Positions 1 to 8,725 are shown, counted from the stretch's first letter. The stretch: 38,243 bases of DNA from an uncultured bacterium (GCA_903930225.1 CAIYXV010000003.1:1-38243); one strand, 5' to 3'. Notes: generated by a model not told the origin, from the letters alone. Numbers and translations: made by a program.

Positions 1-564
1 CCGAACACTACATCGAATTGGAAAGACTCGGCGAGCTATATAATAAAGACCAACAAAACCTGCTCGAACGGCGTCCAGGAATCGACGGACGAATACGCGG
101 AAAGGCTGAAACAAACCAATCCGCACCGGCCGTCCCCGAAATCCGCCGACATCAGATGGTGGCCGTGGCTCCATCACGCCATTCTGGATGAGGAGATCGT
201 GCTTAAAGCTCCCGATCCGGTATGCAAAGAACCGCCGCCTCCGCCGGTAACGCCGCCTCCAGTAGCGCCTCCGGTGGCGCCGCCTCCGACCACCCCGCCG
301 GTTGAACCGCCGCCGGCAGAGACCCCGGTCAGCAATGAGACCAGGGAAAAAGGGAAAAGGGCGATCGCGCGCGCGAACGGCACCGTCGCCAAACTCAGTA
401 CAGTCGGCGGGACGTCCGGGGGGCAGATTTCGAGAGCAAAAGACGAAGCCCAGCAGGCGCTGGAAGGGACCTCGGACGAAAAAGCCAAAAAAGCAATAGA
501 GAGGTTGAATTCCGCGTCGTCAAGAGGCGAGGCTGAATATAAGAAAATAAGGGGAGATTTATAA
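1..564 (+). CDS. Proline-rich protein of unknown function, 5' truncated by the window edge
   Basis: The reading frame is open from base 1 with no stop, so the true start lies upstream; the first internal start-like codon (GTG at 199) is not credible as the gene start. The visible part has a Trp-containing stretch, then a proline-rich segment (roughly bases 226-318, repeated P-P-x and V-A-P-P) and a basic/Ala-rich, probably helical C-terminus. The stop shares one base with the next ATG (TAATG at 562-566), so the two genes are probably translationally coupled. The following protein also carries a proline-rich linker. I do not recognise the family; a surface or periplasm-spanning linker protein is a guess from composition only. 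Confidence 0.75.
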   Translation, partial: PNTTSNWKDSASYIIKTNKTCSNGVQESTDEYAERLKQTNPHRPSPKSADIRWWPWLHHAILDEEIVLKAPDPVCKEPPPPPVTPPPVAPPVAPPPTTPPVEPPPAETPVSNETREKGKRAIARANGTVAKLSTVGGTSGGQISRAKDEAQQALEGTSDEKAKKAIERLNSASSRGEAEYKKIRGDL

Positions 565-2306
565 TGAGCGGCGAAATAAGCAAAATTTGTCAGGATCGGG
601 GCGGGGTGAAGGTCAATAAGCCGGAGAGGATAACGAACGGGGACGAGATCAACCGCCTCGACGATCTGGCCCAGCTGTTAAAGCTTTATCAGGACCTTTC
701 GGCCATAGATTTCAGCACTTTGCCCGACAGCGTGATCAAGCCGTTAATGGACCTGGCGAAAAAATGCCACGTTGGGACCTCGGTCTGCTACAAGAACGCG
801 CTCGCGCTGTTCGTGGACGCGCTGGAAAAAGCGAAATTCAGCGCCAAGGACCGGGCGGCCGTCGATCTGATCCTGGCACAGGTCAGGCCGGTAAGGGACG
901 CCATGCTCCGGGTACTAAACTCGACCAGCCCGACGGTCGCGGCCAAAATCAGGGACCGTTATTATGAAATAGAAAAAGGGATCCAGACCGGGTTCCTGCA
1001 CAAACGGGCGCTCTCGGCGCTTAAAAGCGTGATCGACGAACTGGCCCTGAGCCTGACGTCGGCGTCCAGCGATAAGCTGAAAGTGAAAGAAGACGGATGG
1101 ATGGACCGGGTGAAGATCGAGGACATTAACGGCGTAGTCAAGCTTTCCTGCCAGGCCGGGATCGAAGAAGCAACCCCGATCATCCCGCCGCCGCTAGTCC
1201 CCACGACGGTACCGACGGTAAAACCGGAAGTAAAAAAACCAGAAGAAAAACCCCCCGAAGAATTCAAGCCAAAGTTTGACTTCAGTCTCAGGTTGGGAGT
1301 TGGCTACGGCGATCGGGTGCTGGGGACCAACATGTCCCTGCTTTCGGCCGAGGATCGCGGCGGGTTCGTCAATGGCGGGGCGAGCGGGCGGCTTATTTTC
1401 ACCCCCACTTTAGGCCTGCAGCTGGATTATAACGCTTCGGGGTCGTACGATTTTGTTAAACACTCCGATCGCACGCCGGAAAACGACAACCTGGTATCGA
1501 ACAACGATTACGCCAGGCTGACCTTCTTTGGCCGGCCGCACAAGAATTTTGACTTTGCGGTGAATGCCGGCTGGAGGCATTATCGCAGCGACTATCCCAC
1601 CACCTACAATCCGGACGTGAACGCGTTTGTGGAAGGGTTCCGGATCAACTGGCGGCCCGTGTCAAATCTATCGCTCAACCTGGACCATGGACTGACTGCG
1701 GGCTGGACCAGCACGACCTACGGGGCCGACAAAGGCGACTTCAAAGTGGCGAGCGTGTATGGCGCGCCGGGCGTTTCCTACGCCTTGGGACCGGTCACTC
1801 CTTTCCTTGGGGGGATTTTAGGCTACATGAACAATGGAGAGGGAGCGAACGGCGAGAGCATAAATGGAGGGATATACGGCGGATACGCGGGCGCAGGGCT
1901 CAAGTTGGGCGGCCATTCCGCAGACCTGCGCGGCCAATATATTTATGACAATAAAAATTCGTACTTTGACCGGGGCTTAAAGCTCATGGGCCGGTACTCC
2001 TACGGGTCGGAAGCGTTCATGGTGGGAGGGGCGGCGGCCTATGCCTTTGACCCGACAGGCAAACGGCACGCGGTGACCGGGATGCTGTTCGGGGACATCC
2101 TGTTGAAAAAGGACTCGCTCTTTGGGAACAGCTGGTACCTGTCGCCTTTCTTCAGCGCCGGATACGAGCAGCAGGAAAACGACAACAAGAAGGACAATAC
2201 GGTTAACCTTAACGGCGGCTTGATGGTAAGATTCGGCGACCTGCGCCCGGCCGTGATGCCGGTGGTCCAGCCGTACTCTACCACACCGCTGCCGGAGGAG
2301 AGATAA
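564..2306 (+). CDS. Helical N-domain + proline-rich linker + outer-membrane-barrel-like C-domain
   Basis: 580 residues. Residues about 1-200 are charged and helical-looking with no recognisable family. Residues about 205-238 form a Pro/Lys/Glu-rich linker. From about 240 to 560 the sequence alternates aromatic, Gly, Asn and Asp residues in short strands ending in Gly-Tyr, Arg-Tyr and Asp-Tyr motifs, typical of a beta-barrel or autotransporter-like barrel. No N-terminal signal peptide is visible (the start is polar), which is odd for a barrel. The start at 564 is fixed by the one-base overlap with the preceding stop. It sits between the proline-rich gene and the kinase, with three bases to the kinase start. 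OmpA-like envelope linkage would be the nearest idea, but no OmpA signature is seen. Function unknown. Confidence 0.8.
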   Translation: MSGEISKICQDRGGVKVNKPERITNGDEINRLDDLAQLLKLYQDLSAIDFSTLPDSVIKPLMDLAKKCHVGTSVCYKNALALFVDALEKAKFSAKDRAAVDLILAQVRPVRDAMLRVLNSTSPTVAAKIRDRYYEIEKGIQTGFLHKRALSALKSVIDELALSLTSASSDKLKVKEDGWMDRVKIEDINGVVKLSCQAGIEEATPIIPPPLVPTTVPTVKPEVKKPEEKPPEEFKPKFDFSLRLGVGYGDRVLGTNMSLLSAEDRGGFVNGGASGRLIFTPTLGLQLDYNASGSYDFVKHSDRTPENDNLVSNNDYARLTFFGRPHKNFDFAVNAGWRHYRSDYPTTYNPDVNAFVEGFRINWRPVSNLSLNLDHGLTAGWTSTTYGADKGDFKVASVYGAPGVSYALGPVTPFLGGILGYMNNGEGANGESINGGIYGGYAGAGLKLGGHSADLRGQYIYDNKNSYFDRGLKLMGRYSYGSEAFMVGGAAAYAFDPTGKRHAVTGMLFGDILLKKDSLFGNSWYLSPFFSAGYEQQENDNKKDNTVNLNGGLMVRFGDLRPAVMPVVQPYSTTPLPEER

Positions 2307-2309
2307 GCG

Positions 2310-3812
2310 ATGGCAGCCGGGATCGAAAGAACAAGCAAAGCATACAACTGGATGGGGGAGTTTCAAACCAACCATCCGACCTTTTCTAGTGCGGTAAGGT
2401 TTTCTTTCCCACTGTTTACCGGGGGGATCTTTGGCCTGGCAGATCTAATGATGTCTTATTGGGTGATCCGGGGCTCGCTCGCGGTCTCGGCCCCGCTGGG
2501 CATTGTGGCAGGGATGCTGGTTGCAAGCGCCATCTCGAGCAAAGTAAAACTGGTCTCCGGCGGCGCGGCAAGAGTAAGGGTTCTGGAATCAAAAAATGAA
2601 TCGCTTGCGGCAGAACGGGACATGTTAAGAGACGACCTGAAATCCGCAAAAGATAAACTCGCAGAGGGAAGCAATGGGAAAGCCGGGGACCACCTTGGCA
2701 TCCAGTTCATCAAAGTTAAGAAGCTCGGGAGCGGCTCGCAGGCCACGGTTTACCTGGTAGTGGATCGCGGGGTCGATCAGCCCAGAGTGCTGAAGGTTCC
2801 CGCGCTTACCACCGCCATCGAATATTTCGGGAACAATTTAACCCGCTTCCTTGAGAAATTTTCTTTTGAGGCGAGGAACCTGGCCAAGCTGAATCACAAA
2901 TTTATCGTGACGGTGTTCCACCAGGGTGAAATGGACCTGGACGCCTATATAAAGTTCACGGGCGAAAAGATCTCCCCCGCCCAGTTACAGGGGAGAAAGA
3001 TCCCTTATATATTGATGGAGGAAGTGCAGGGCGAATCGCTGGCGAGGAAGCTTGACGACGAGAAAGAAAAAGGGCACATGGGATTCCCGATCCCTTACGC
3101 AGCCGGGAAATTAAAGGCGCTGATGGAAGCGCTTGAAGAAATGAAAAGCAAGGGCGTAACTCACCGGGACGTAAAGACCGAAAATATTATTTCGACAAAG
3201 GACGGGATCAAACTGCTGGATTTCGGCATTGCCCGCGACGTGGCCGGCACCGGAACGCAAATGGGAGAGGTCATGGGAAGCCCGGGCTTTATAGCTCCGG
3301 AACAGATGGGGACCCAGGCGCAGATGTACCAGTCGCAGGTAATGAAGGTAAAAGACCTGGTAAAAGTTGACTGGTACAGCGATCTTTACAGCGCCGGCGC
3401 GGTGTTCTGGGAAATGATGACCGGAGAGATACTGGACCAGGACGTCGCCAATCCATTGAATTCGCTTAAAAAACCGGTCCCGGACATCAGGGCCAAACTG
3501 CGGGAGCATCACGACCGGCTGACGCTTGACCTGGACATCCTGGCCGAGCGGATCGACCGCAAGGACAATTCGATCGAACAGTTCAAGATGGAAATGCAGG
3601 TCCTGCAAAAAGGCATGCTGGCGAGATTGCAGAAAATATTCAACCGCACGCTTGAGATCGACCCGAGAAAGCGGTATCAGGATTACGCGGAATTACAGCA
3701 GGACCTCGACTGGATCATTGAAAACTTCAACACTTACAGCCAGGGCGTCAACCAGCTGTTGAGCCTGAGCACAACTGATTTTGCCGAAACGGCAGTAAAA
3801 AAGGTATTATAA
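2310..3812 (+). CDS. Membrane-anchored Ser/Thr protein kinase (Hanks type)
   Basis: 500 residues. Two hydrophobic segments (about 26-72) anchor the N-terminus; a coiled coil (about 82-115) follows. The kinase domain begins near 130 with a Gly-rich loop (GSGSQATV), an ATP-binding Lys in VLKV, the catalytic loop HRDVKTEN (H285), DFG at 304-306 and APE at 329-331. All residues needed for catalysis are present, so it is predicted active. The C-lobe carries a Lys/Glu-rich coiled-coil-like insertion (about 390-440) before the usual subdomain XI Asp-Pro-x-x-Arg-Tyr motif. The start has GGAGAG just upstream and follows the barrel-like gene by three bases. Such kinases phosphorylate Ser/Thr on cytosolic or envelope partners; the neighbouring surface-type genes are candidate targets (inference). 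Confidence 0.92.
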   Translation: MAAGIERTSKAYNWMGEFQTNHPTFSSAVRFSFPLFTGGIFGLADLMMSYWVIRGSLAVSAPLGIVAGMLVASAISSKVKLVSGGAARVRVLESKNESLAAERDMLRDDLKSAKDKLAEGSNGKAGDHLGIQFIKVKKLGSGSQATVYLVVDRGVDQPRVLKVPALTTAIEYFGNNLTRFLEKFSFEARNLAKLNHKFIVTVFHQGEMDLDAYIKFTGEKISPAQLQGRKIPYILMEEVQGESLARKLDDEKEKGHMGFPIPYAAGKLKALMEALEEMKSKGVTHRDVKTENIISTKDGIKLLDFGIARDVAGTGTQMGEVMGSPGFIAPEQMGTQAQMYQSQVMKVKDLVKVDWYSDLYSAGAVFWEMMTGEILDQDVANPLNSLKKPVPDIRAKLREHHDRLTLDLDILAERIDRKDNSIEQFKMEMQVLQKGMLARLQKIFNRTLEIDPRKRYQDYAELQQDLDWIIENFNTYSQGVNQLLSLSTTDFAETAVKKVL

Positions 3813-3825
3813 GGAGGAAAATTTT

Positions 3826-5544
3826 ATGGGTGGAGAAGTGAATTCATGTTCAGCGGCCAACTATTCGTCATATATTGAATATACAAGCGGTGGTTATTAT
3901 GATCACCAGGAAGGGGCTTGCTATGCCAACCCTACTCCGGCAACTGAAGATGCAAAACCGGTGGCAGCAGCTAAAAAGAAACTTGCCGTAAAGACCAATT
4001 TTGGCACGGCGGAAAAGCCGAAGGCCCAGGCGATCGCGAGCGGATTTGCCGCCGGCGCGCTTGGCACGGTCAGCGCGATTTCCCAGATGGCCTGCGGATA
4101 TATAGCGGAGCGGACACTGGATGAGCCCAGAGACGCGGGTGTCCCGAGCGACGGCGGGCATGACGCGGGAGAAGGCGGGTATGACGCGGGACATGATGCC
4201 GGGGATGCCGGCGCGGAAGACGCGGGACATGATGCAGGGGATGCCGGCGGGGTTTGCGACAATCCTCCCACGGCGCCGACGCTGAGTGCCCCGGCCGATA
4301 ACGCGACCAATGTTTCGATCAAGCCGGCTTTTACCTGGGTCGCGGGGACCGACCCGGACACTGGCGATACAGTTGATAATAATCTGCAGGTTTGCGCCGA
4401 CAGCGCGTGCGCAAGCGTGGTGCTGAATAAACCGGGACTTGGCGTTGGCGTTACCAATTACACTCCGTCCGCGGCCGAAGCGCTGGCAAACAATACGCCG
4501 TACTGGTGGAGAGTGTTGTCAGTGGATAAATGCCCGACCAGCACGGCCAGCCTGATCAGGAAGTTCACGACCGAAAAAATGTGCGTGCCCTGGTCGATCT
4601 TGGAAACTGATTTTACCAGCGGGACCGCCACAGACCTGACGGTCAACGGCGGCAGCGTGAGCCTGGCGGAAGACAGTTCGGCTTGGACGGTACAATACGA
4701 TGGAAGCGTTCTTCCGGATGCGGCCACGCCTGCGTGGACGCCAAACGGCACCACCACCAGCAACTCGGTATTGGCCGGAGAATTCACGCTTTATTCGCTG
4801 GCGTCGAACCTGACCGATTATTATTCTATTTTCCCCACCTTCAACAACGCGGTCGGGGGAAAGGTGAGGACGCGGCTTAAGATCAACGGAATGGATGAGG
4901 CGTCGTCTCCGAATACTCTTGGTTATGCGGTAAGGATCGCGGACGGCTCCAGGGCGGTCGACTTCACTTTCTTCAGCACCGCCATTTGCGAACCGATAAA
5001 TACTGGAAACTGTTTTACGGTTCCCGGCGGAACATCTACATACCATAATTACGACATAGAGTTTAAAGGGAACGATTATCGGGTTTATGTTAACGGTGCA
5101 ATGGCATTGGATGGAACCGGAGTAAGCTTAAGCGGAGCAGGAGGACAGAATTATCTCCGGTTTGGAGATCATGCGACCAATCCGGATGTTTCAGCGACGA
5201 TGGATTATCTTTATTATTATAACGCGGGAGACAAGCTACCTACCAAAAGCAAGGGAACATATGTTTCTGCGCCCCCGATCGATTCGGGCGCGACGGATAA
5301 TGATTTTGGCGGAGGGAGCCTTGGATGGTTGCCGTCCACAGCCCCGGGAGCGGTCTCGCTCGCGGTAAGATCGGGGAACAGCGCCGACCTATCAGCGGCG
5401 CCTTGGTCGTCGGAATATGCCACTAATCCAGCCTTGCTGCCGGCAGGGACATTGGGTAGATATATGCAGTGGAGATTGACGCTTAATGGGCCAAGCTCAA
5501 CGCTGTCGGTTGACGAGGTTGACGGATCAAAAACCTGCCCTTAA
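3826..5544 (+). CDS. Surface-type protein: hydrophobic N-segment, Asp-Ala-Gly linker, Ig/FnIII-like and LamG-like domains
   Basis: 572 residues; strong ribosome site AAGGAGG ahead of ATG 3826. Residues 50-66 are basic, 67-90 hydrophobic/small ending in Cys90, then a low-complexity Asp-Ala-Gly linker (about 102-142). An Ig/fibronectin-III-like domain follows (about 148-255; starts with Pro-Pro-x-x-Pro and contains a Tyr-Trp-Trp-Arg-Val strand as in such domains), then a concanavalin/LamG-like jelly roll (about 262-470) with a 'YRVYVNG' strand, and a further beta-rich tail. The basic-hydrophobic-Cys-linker order resembles a lipoprotein leader displaced about 50-90 residues inward, but no good lipobox is present. 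It is last in the kinase cluster, 13 bases after the kinase stop. Adhesion or glycan binding is plausible; not proven. Confidence 0.82.
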   Translation: MGGEVNSCSAANYSSYIEYTSGGYYDHQEGACYANPTPATEDAKPVAAAKKKLAVKTNFGTAEKPKAQAIASGFAAGALGTVSAISQMACGYIAERTLDEPRDAGVPSDGGHDAGEGGYDAGHDAGDAGAEDAGHDAGDAGGVCDNPPTAPTLSAPADNATNVSIKPAFTWVAGTDPDTGDTVDNNLQVCADSACASVVLNKPGLGVGVTNYTPSAAEALANNTPYWWRVLSVDKCPTSTASLIRKFTTEKMCVPWSILETDFTSGTATDLTVNGGSVSLAEDSSAWTVQYDGSVLPDAATPAWTPNGTTTSNSVLAGEFTLYSLASNLTDYYSIFPTFNNAVGGKVRTRLKINGMDEASSPNTLGYAVRIADGSRAVDFTFFSTAICEPINTGNCFTVPGGTSTYHNYDIEFKGNDYRVYVNGAMALDGTGVSLSGAGGQNYLRFGDHATNPDVSATMDYLYYYNAGDKLPTKSKGTYVSAPPIDSGATDNDFGGGSLGWLPSTAPGAVSLAVRSGNSADLSAAPWSSEYATNPALLPAGTLGRYMQWRLTLNGPSSTLSVDEVDGSKTCP

Positions 5545-5563
5545 TAATTAATTAATTATTAAG
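5540..5563. terminator. 24-bp perfect AT-rich palindrome across two convergent stop codons
   Basis: A perfect palindrome (outer CTTAAT, core TTAATTAA) spans the TAA of the plus-strand gene ending at 5544 and the TAA of the minus-strand gene ending at 5548. The position suits a bidirectional 3'-end signal, but it has no GC stem, so intrinsic termination would be weak. Palindromicity is certain; the function is inferred. Confidence 0.4.
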
Positions 5564-7890
5564 TATTTAAAAGGAATGACCACATCGGCTGTTTCCGGCG
5601 GTTTTTTATACAGGCCAACGGTAAATTGATGCGCTGTTCCATCAATATTATACACAACAATTGATTCAACTGTTGTAGCGGAACGGGCCGCTGAACTTGA
5701 AAATGTCGGAGTAACAAAGATCATACTATTATCAGTAATTATTGAATTTGTTACTACCGTATTATTCGAACCGGAAGCAATTGAATCTGACCCTACACAA
5801 TAACCAGTGTCCACGCCATTTGTTAAAAATTTACTTAGTGTAACACTGCTGTTTGATTTTAATGCCGTCGCCGCCAATACTCCGCTTGCATCTGTGGTCG
5901 GCACGATCGAGTTCCCTATAACCCCCGCATGGAAACCATCCAATTTATCGGAATTTGAAACCGCGGGGATCATGGCTGCGTTCAAATAGCCGGAAGCGTC
6001 AGTGGTGGGGATGATCGATGCGCCGCTCGCCGCGTTCGAAAAACCATTTAACGCAAGAGAATTATTAACCGTAATGTTGGTCGGGATTATGGCTGTATTT
6101 AAATTACCTCCAACACCTGTATAAGGAATAATTTGTGCTCCGGAAGACGCCGGCGAATAATAAGGATGAGCAGGCGTCCCCGGATTGACCAATCCTAACG
6201 CGCCGTACACCGTAGCCGTGCTGGTGGGAATGGTCGTTATATCCAGGAAACCGTTCGTGTCTGTGTAGGGCACAATATTTACACCGGATACGGCTGGATT
6301 TCTGTTTGCCAGAGTATTCGCGCTAACGGCAATAGCCGCGATCGTCGCGACCCCGCTCTGAACGGAAAAAGCAAGCTTTCCACTGGCATCTGTGGTGGGA
6401 GCAATGCCCGGTCCGCTGACTCCGGCATGGAAGCCATCAAGTTTATCGGAATTTTGGGCGAATGCGGCGATGGTGGCAACTCCGGATTGAGGGATCATTG
6501 AGATATCAAGCTTACCGGTGGCATCGGTGGTGGGAACGATAGAGTTCCCTTTAACATTGGCAGAGAACCCTCCCAATTGGCCGGAGTTCAAGGCATAGGC
6601 GGCAATGGTGGCAACTCCGGATTGAGGGATCATTGAGATATCAAGCTTTCCGGTGGCATCAGTAGTAGGAACGATCGAGTTCCCTTTAACATTGGCATGG
6701 AATCCATCGAGCTTGTCGGAATTTGAAACCGCTGAAATAACCGATGAGGATATATATCCGGAGGCGTCGGTAGTAGGAACGATCCCCGCGCCGGTCACTC
6801 CGTTTGAAAAACCATTTAACGCAAGAGAATTATTAGCCGTGATATTGGCCGGTATTACAGAGGGACTTAAAGTTCCCCCACCATTGGTACAAGGTATGAT
6901 CTTGACTGCGGAGAGAAACTGTACCGGATAATAATTGGAATTCTGCAAATTGTATAAATATTCTGCCCCGTATACAGTCGCCGTGCTGGTTGGGATTGTT
7001 GTAATATCAAGTTTCCCGGTAGCGTCGGTAGTTGGCACGATCCCTGCCCCATTGATGCCGGCATGGAATCCGTCAAGTTTGTCCGCATTCTGCGCAAATG
7101 CCGCAACGGTTGCGGTGCCGGTAGAAGGAACGATCGACTGATCGAGCATTCCCGAACCGTTGGTATAAGGCACGATATTTATTCCGTTCAGGGCGCTGGA
7201 GCGTCCGGCCAGGTGAAGCGCATTGTTAACAGTTGCCGCAGCGGTCGGAATAATTGTGATGTCCAGAAGCCCAAAGGCATCGGTGGTCGGAACGATAGAA
7301 GGGCCTTTGACCCCCGCATAGAAGCCATTTAATTTTAATGAATTCGCCGCGACGGTCGCGATGCCGGTCGAGGGCACTACCGCCTGATCGAGCAATCCGT
7401 TCGAGTTGGTATAGGGTATTATATTCGTGCCGTTCAGGGCGCTTAGGCGTCCGCCGAGCTGAAGCGCGTTATTGGCGGTGGTAGCAGTGGTGGCGGTAGC
7501 GGCCGAACCGGCGCTGACGGCGTAATCGGTACGGATCGCGTAAGCGACCGAATTGATCTTTAACCGGGGAGTAAGCGTGACCCCGGCTACCGAAACCTCG
7601 AGCCAGCGGTCTCCTCCGTCAAAGACGGTTGAGAAATTATTGACCGGGCCCATCTGTACGGTGTAGCCTCCGTTATTTACTGTTACTGCGCTTTCGTTCT
7701 GCGGGCCGTAGACCGCGTTCCCGCCGGAAGCGGCATCATATAAGGTAAAGGTCATGCTCTTGGCATCGTTGACCAGACTGCCGGAATTATCGCGAAGCAC
7801 ACCCTGATAGGTCAAATACTGGGGAACGGCAAAGGCCACAGCCGAAAGCCCGATAACGAACAAGAATGCCAGCCAGAACGCTTTTTTCAT
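5548..7890 (-). CDS. Secreted fiber-like protein with 13 internal repeat units
   Basis: 780 residues. A clear signal peptide (Met-Lys-Lys, hydrophobic core, Ala-x-Ala) is followed by a conserved N-domain beginning near the 'LTYQGVL' motif and ending near 'INSVAYAIR'. Residues about 130-680 are repeats of roughly 43-45 residues, each with an I-V-P-T/Y-T-D/N-x-x-G core; I count 13 cores. A C-terminal Ser/Thr/Val-rich beta domain ends in 'PFKYLIIN'. The same N-domain and end motif occur in the genes at 10714 and 11898, so these are paralogs. The design resembles phage-tail-fiber-like or surface filament proteins. Ribosome site AGGAGGG lies upstream and a TTGCCG-N16-TATAAT promoter is near 7925-7952. 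Adhesin/fiber role is inference. Confidence 0.85.
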   Translation of the reverse strand: MKKAFWLAFLFVIGLSAVAFAVPQYLTYQGVLRDNSGSLVNDAKSMTFTLYDAASGGNAVYGPQNESAVTVNNGGYTVQMGPVNNFSTVFDGGDRWLEVSVAGVTLTPRLKINSVAYAIRTDYAVSAGSAATATTATTANNALQLGGRLSALNGTNIIPYTNSNGLLDQAVVPSTGIATVAANSLKLNGFYAGVKGPSIVPTTDAFGLLDITIIPTAAATVNNALHLAGRSSALNGINIVPYTNGSGMLDQSIVPSTGTATVAAFAQNADKLDGFHAGINGAGIVPTTDATGKLDITTIPTSTATVYGAEYLYNLQNSNYYPVQFLSAVKIIPCTNGGGTLSPSVIPANITANNSLALNGFSNGVTGAGIVPTTDASGYISSSVISAVSNSDKLDGFHANVKGNSIVPTTDATGKLDISMIPQSGVATIAAYALNSGQLGGFSANVKGNSIVPTTDATGKLDISMIPQSGVATIAAFAQNSDKLDGFHAGVSGPGIAPTTDASGKLAFSVQSGVATIAAIAVSANTLANRNPAVSGVNIVPYTDTNGFLDITTIPTSTATVYGALGLVNPGTPAHPYYSPASSGAQIIPYTGVGGNLNTAIIPTNITVNNSLALNGFSNAASGASIIPTTDASGYLNAAMIPAVSNSDKLDGFHAGVIGNSIVPTTDASGVLAATALKSNSSVTLSKFLTNGVDTGYCVGSDSIASGSNNTVVTNSIITDNSMIFVTPTFSSSAARSATTVESIVVYNIDGTAHQFTVGLYKKPPETADVVIPFKYLIIN
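6481..6750 (-). repeat. Recent 135-bp in-frame tandem duplication inside the fiber gene
   Basis: Two near-identical copies of a 135-bp unit begin at 6481 and 6616 (both start TCCGGATTGAGGGATCATTG); they differ at only a few positions over the first ~80 bases. 135 bp is 45 codons, so copy-number change keeps the frame. Confidence 0.8.
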
Positions 7891-7924
7891 TTTTTATTTT
7901 TCCCTCCTGATCGGAGATGTGGGA

Positions 7925-7952
7925 ATTATACCATTAAATATAGAGCCGGCAA
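7925..7952 (-). promoter_or_regulatory. Sigma-70-like promoter of the fiber gene
   Basis: On the minus strand TTGCCG, a 16-nt spacer and a perfect TATAAT (7925-7930) precede the gene by about 35 nt, leaving room for a leader with the AGGAGGG ribosome site. This contrasts with the near-leaderless layout elsewhere in the window. Confidence 0.6.
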
Positions 7953-7979
7953 AGGTGAAATAAATTATCTAAAAAGTGA

Positions 7980-7985
7980 TAAAAT
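7980..7985 (+). promoter_or_regulatory. Candidate -10 box (TAAAAT) 9 nt before the HAD gene
   Basis: TAAAAT ends nine bases before ATG 7995, and no good Shine-Dalgarno lies between. The -35 is weak. Part of a recurrent near-leaderless pattern. Confidence 0.4.
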
Positions 7986-7994
7986 ATATGTAAG

Positions 7995-8522
7995 ATGAAG
8001 ATCGGCATAGATATTGATAACGTGATCGCCAATACTTTAGTCGACCTGGCGGACAGGTTCAACGAATATATCGGCCGCGAGCTGTCGCCCGTTGAAGTGG
8101 TCGAAGTGATGAGAAAAGAAAAGTTCAGGATGTGGGGCTACTGGTTTCTGACCTGGAGAAAAGGGCTCCTGACCAAAGTCTCGGTCATCAGCGGCGCCCG
8201 GGACACGATCCGGCAATGGCACGGCGGCCATAAGATCGTGCTGGTGACCAGCCGCCTGCGCATCCTCAACCGGCAGACCAGGTTTTGGCTTTCGGAGAAC
8301 GGGATCCCGTATCACGAACTGCATCATTCGAAGGAAACCAAAAAGCACCTGAAAGCGGACGGCTGTGAGATCTTCATCGAGGACAACCTGGAAGAGTGCG
8401 AAGTGCTGGCCGACCATTGCCGGCAGGTATTTCTGATGGACCATCCCTGGAACCGGCGGCCCATTAAAAATAAAAATATCGTCAGGGTAAACGGCTGGAG
8501 CGAATTAAAAGGGTTACTGTAG
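7995..8522 (+). CDS. HAD-superfamily hydrolase, 5'(3')-deoxyribonucleotidase-like
   Basis: 175 residues. HAD motif I is DIDNVIAN at residues 5-12 (the two Asp of DxD), motif II is the Thr-Ser of 'VTSR', motif III a Lys in 'HHSKETK', and motif IV 'IEDN'. The spacing and the small size fit the NT5C/YqfW-like nucleotidase subgroup of the haloacid dehalogenase superfamily, which hydrolyse phosphate monoesters with a catalytic Asp and Mg2+. Cytosolic (no signal peptide). It stands alone between surface genes. Substrate cannot be read from the sequence; a deoxynucleotide 5'-phosphate is the family-based guess. Confidence 0.85.
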   Translation: MKIGIDIDNVIANTLVDLADRFNEYIGRELSPVEVVEVMRKEKFRMWGYWFLTWRKGLLTKVSVISGARDTIRQWHGGHKIVLVTSRLRILNRQTRFWLSENGIPYHELHHSKETKKHLKADGCEIFIEDNLEECEVLADHCRQVFLMDHPWNRRPIKNKNIVRVNGWSELKGLL

Positions 8523-8524
8523 AA

Positions 8525-8705
8525 GCCCTCACCCGCGAACCTCTTAAAGTTAACATTATGCTTTCCTCCCTCTCCCAGGGGGAGAGGGGCTGGATATTAT
8601 AAGTAAATCGACCACTCCCTCGCCCTTCGGGAGAGGGTGGTTAGAAAAGAGTTTCCATATTTAGGTAAACTTGGGTGAGGGCGTTAGGTTTCTCAGGGTG
8701 AGGGC
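8525..8705. repeat. REP/MITE-like element, copy 1
   Basis: Bounded by GCCCTCACCC (8525-8534) and its inverse GGGTGAGGGC (8696-8705); a second inner inverse copy lies at 8673-8682. Inside are hairpin-forming palindromes of the type CCCTCTCCC/GGGAGAGGG. It shares ends and internal motifs with 9588-9723. It fills the gap between two genes; no ORF is visible. Confidence 0.75.
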
Positions 8706-8725
8706 TTTAAATACCGTTCTAAGCA

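Noticed and set aside
5900-7450. Direct repeats that could look like a CRISPR array
   Set aside because: The units encode protein repeats in one open frame, vary in length and lack unique spacers or cas genes.
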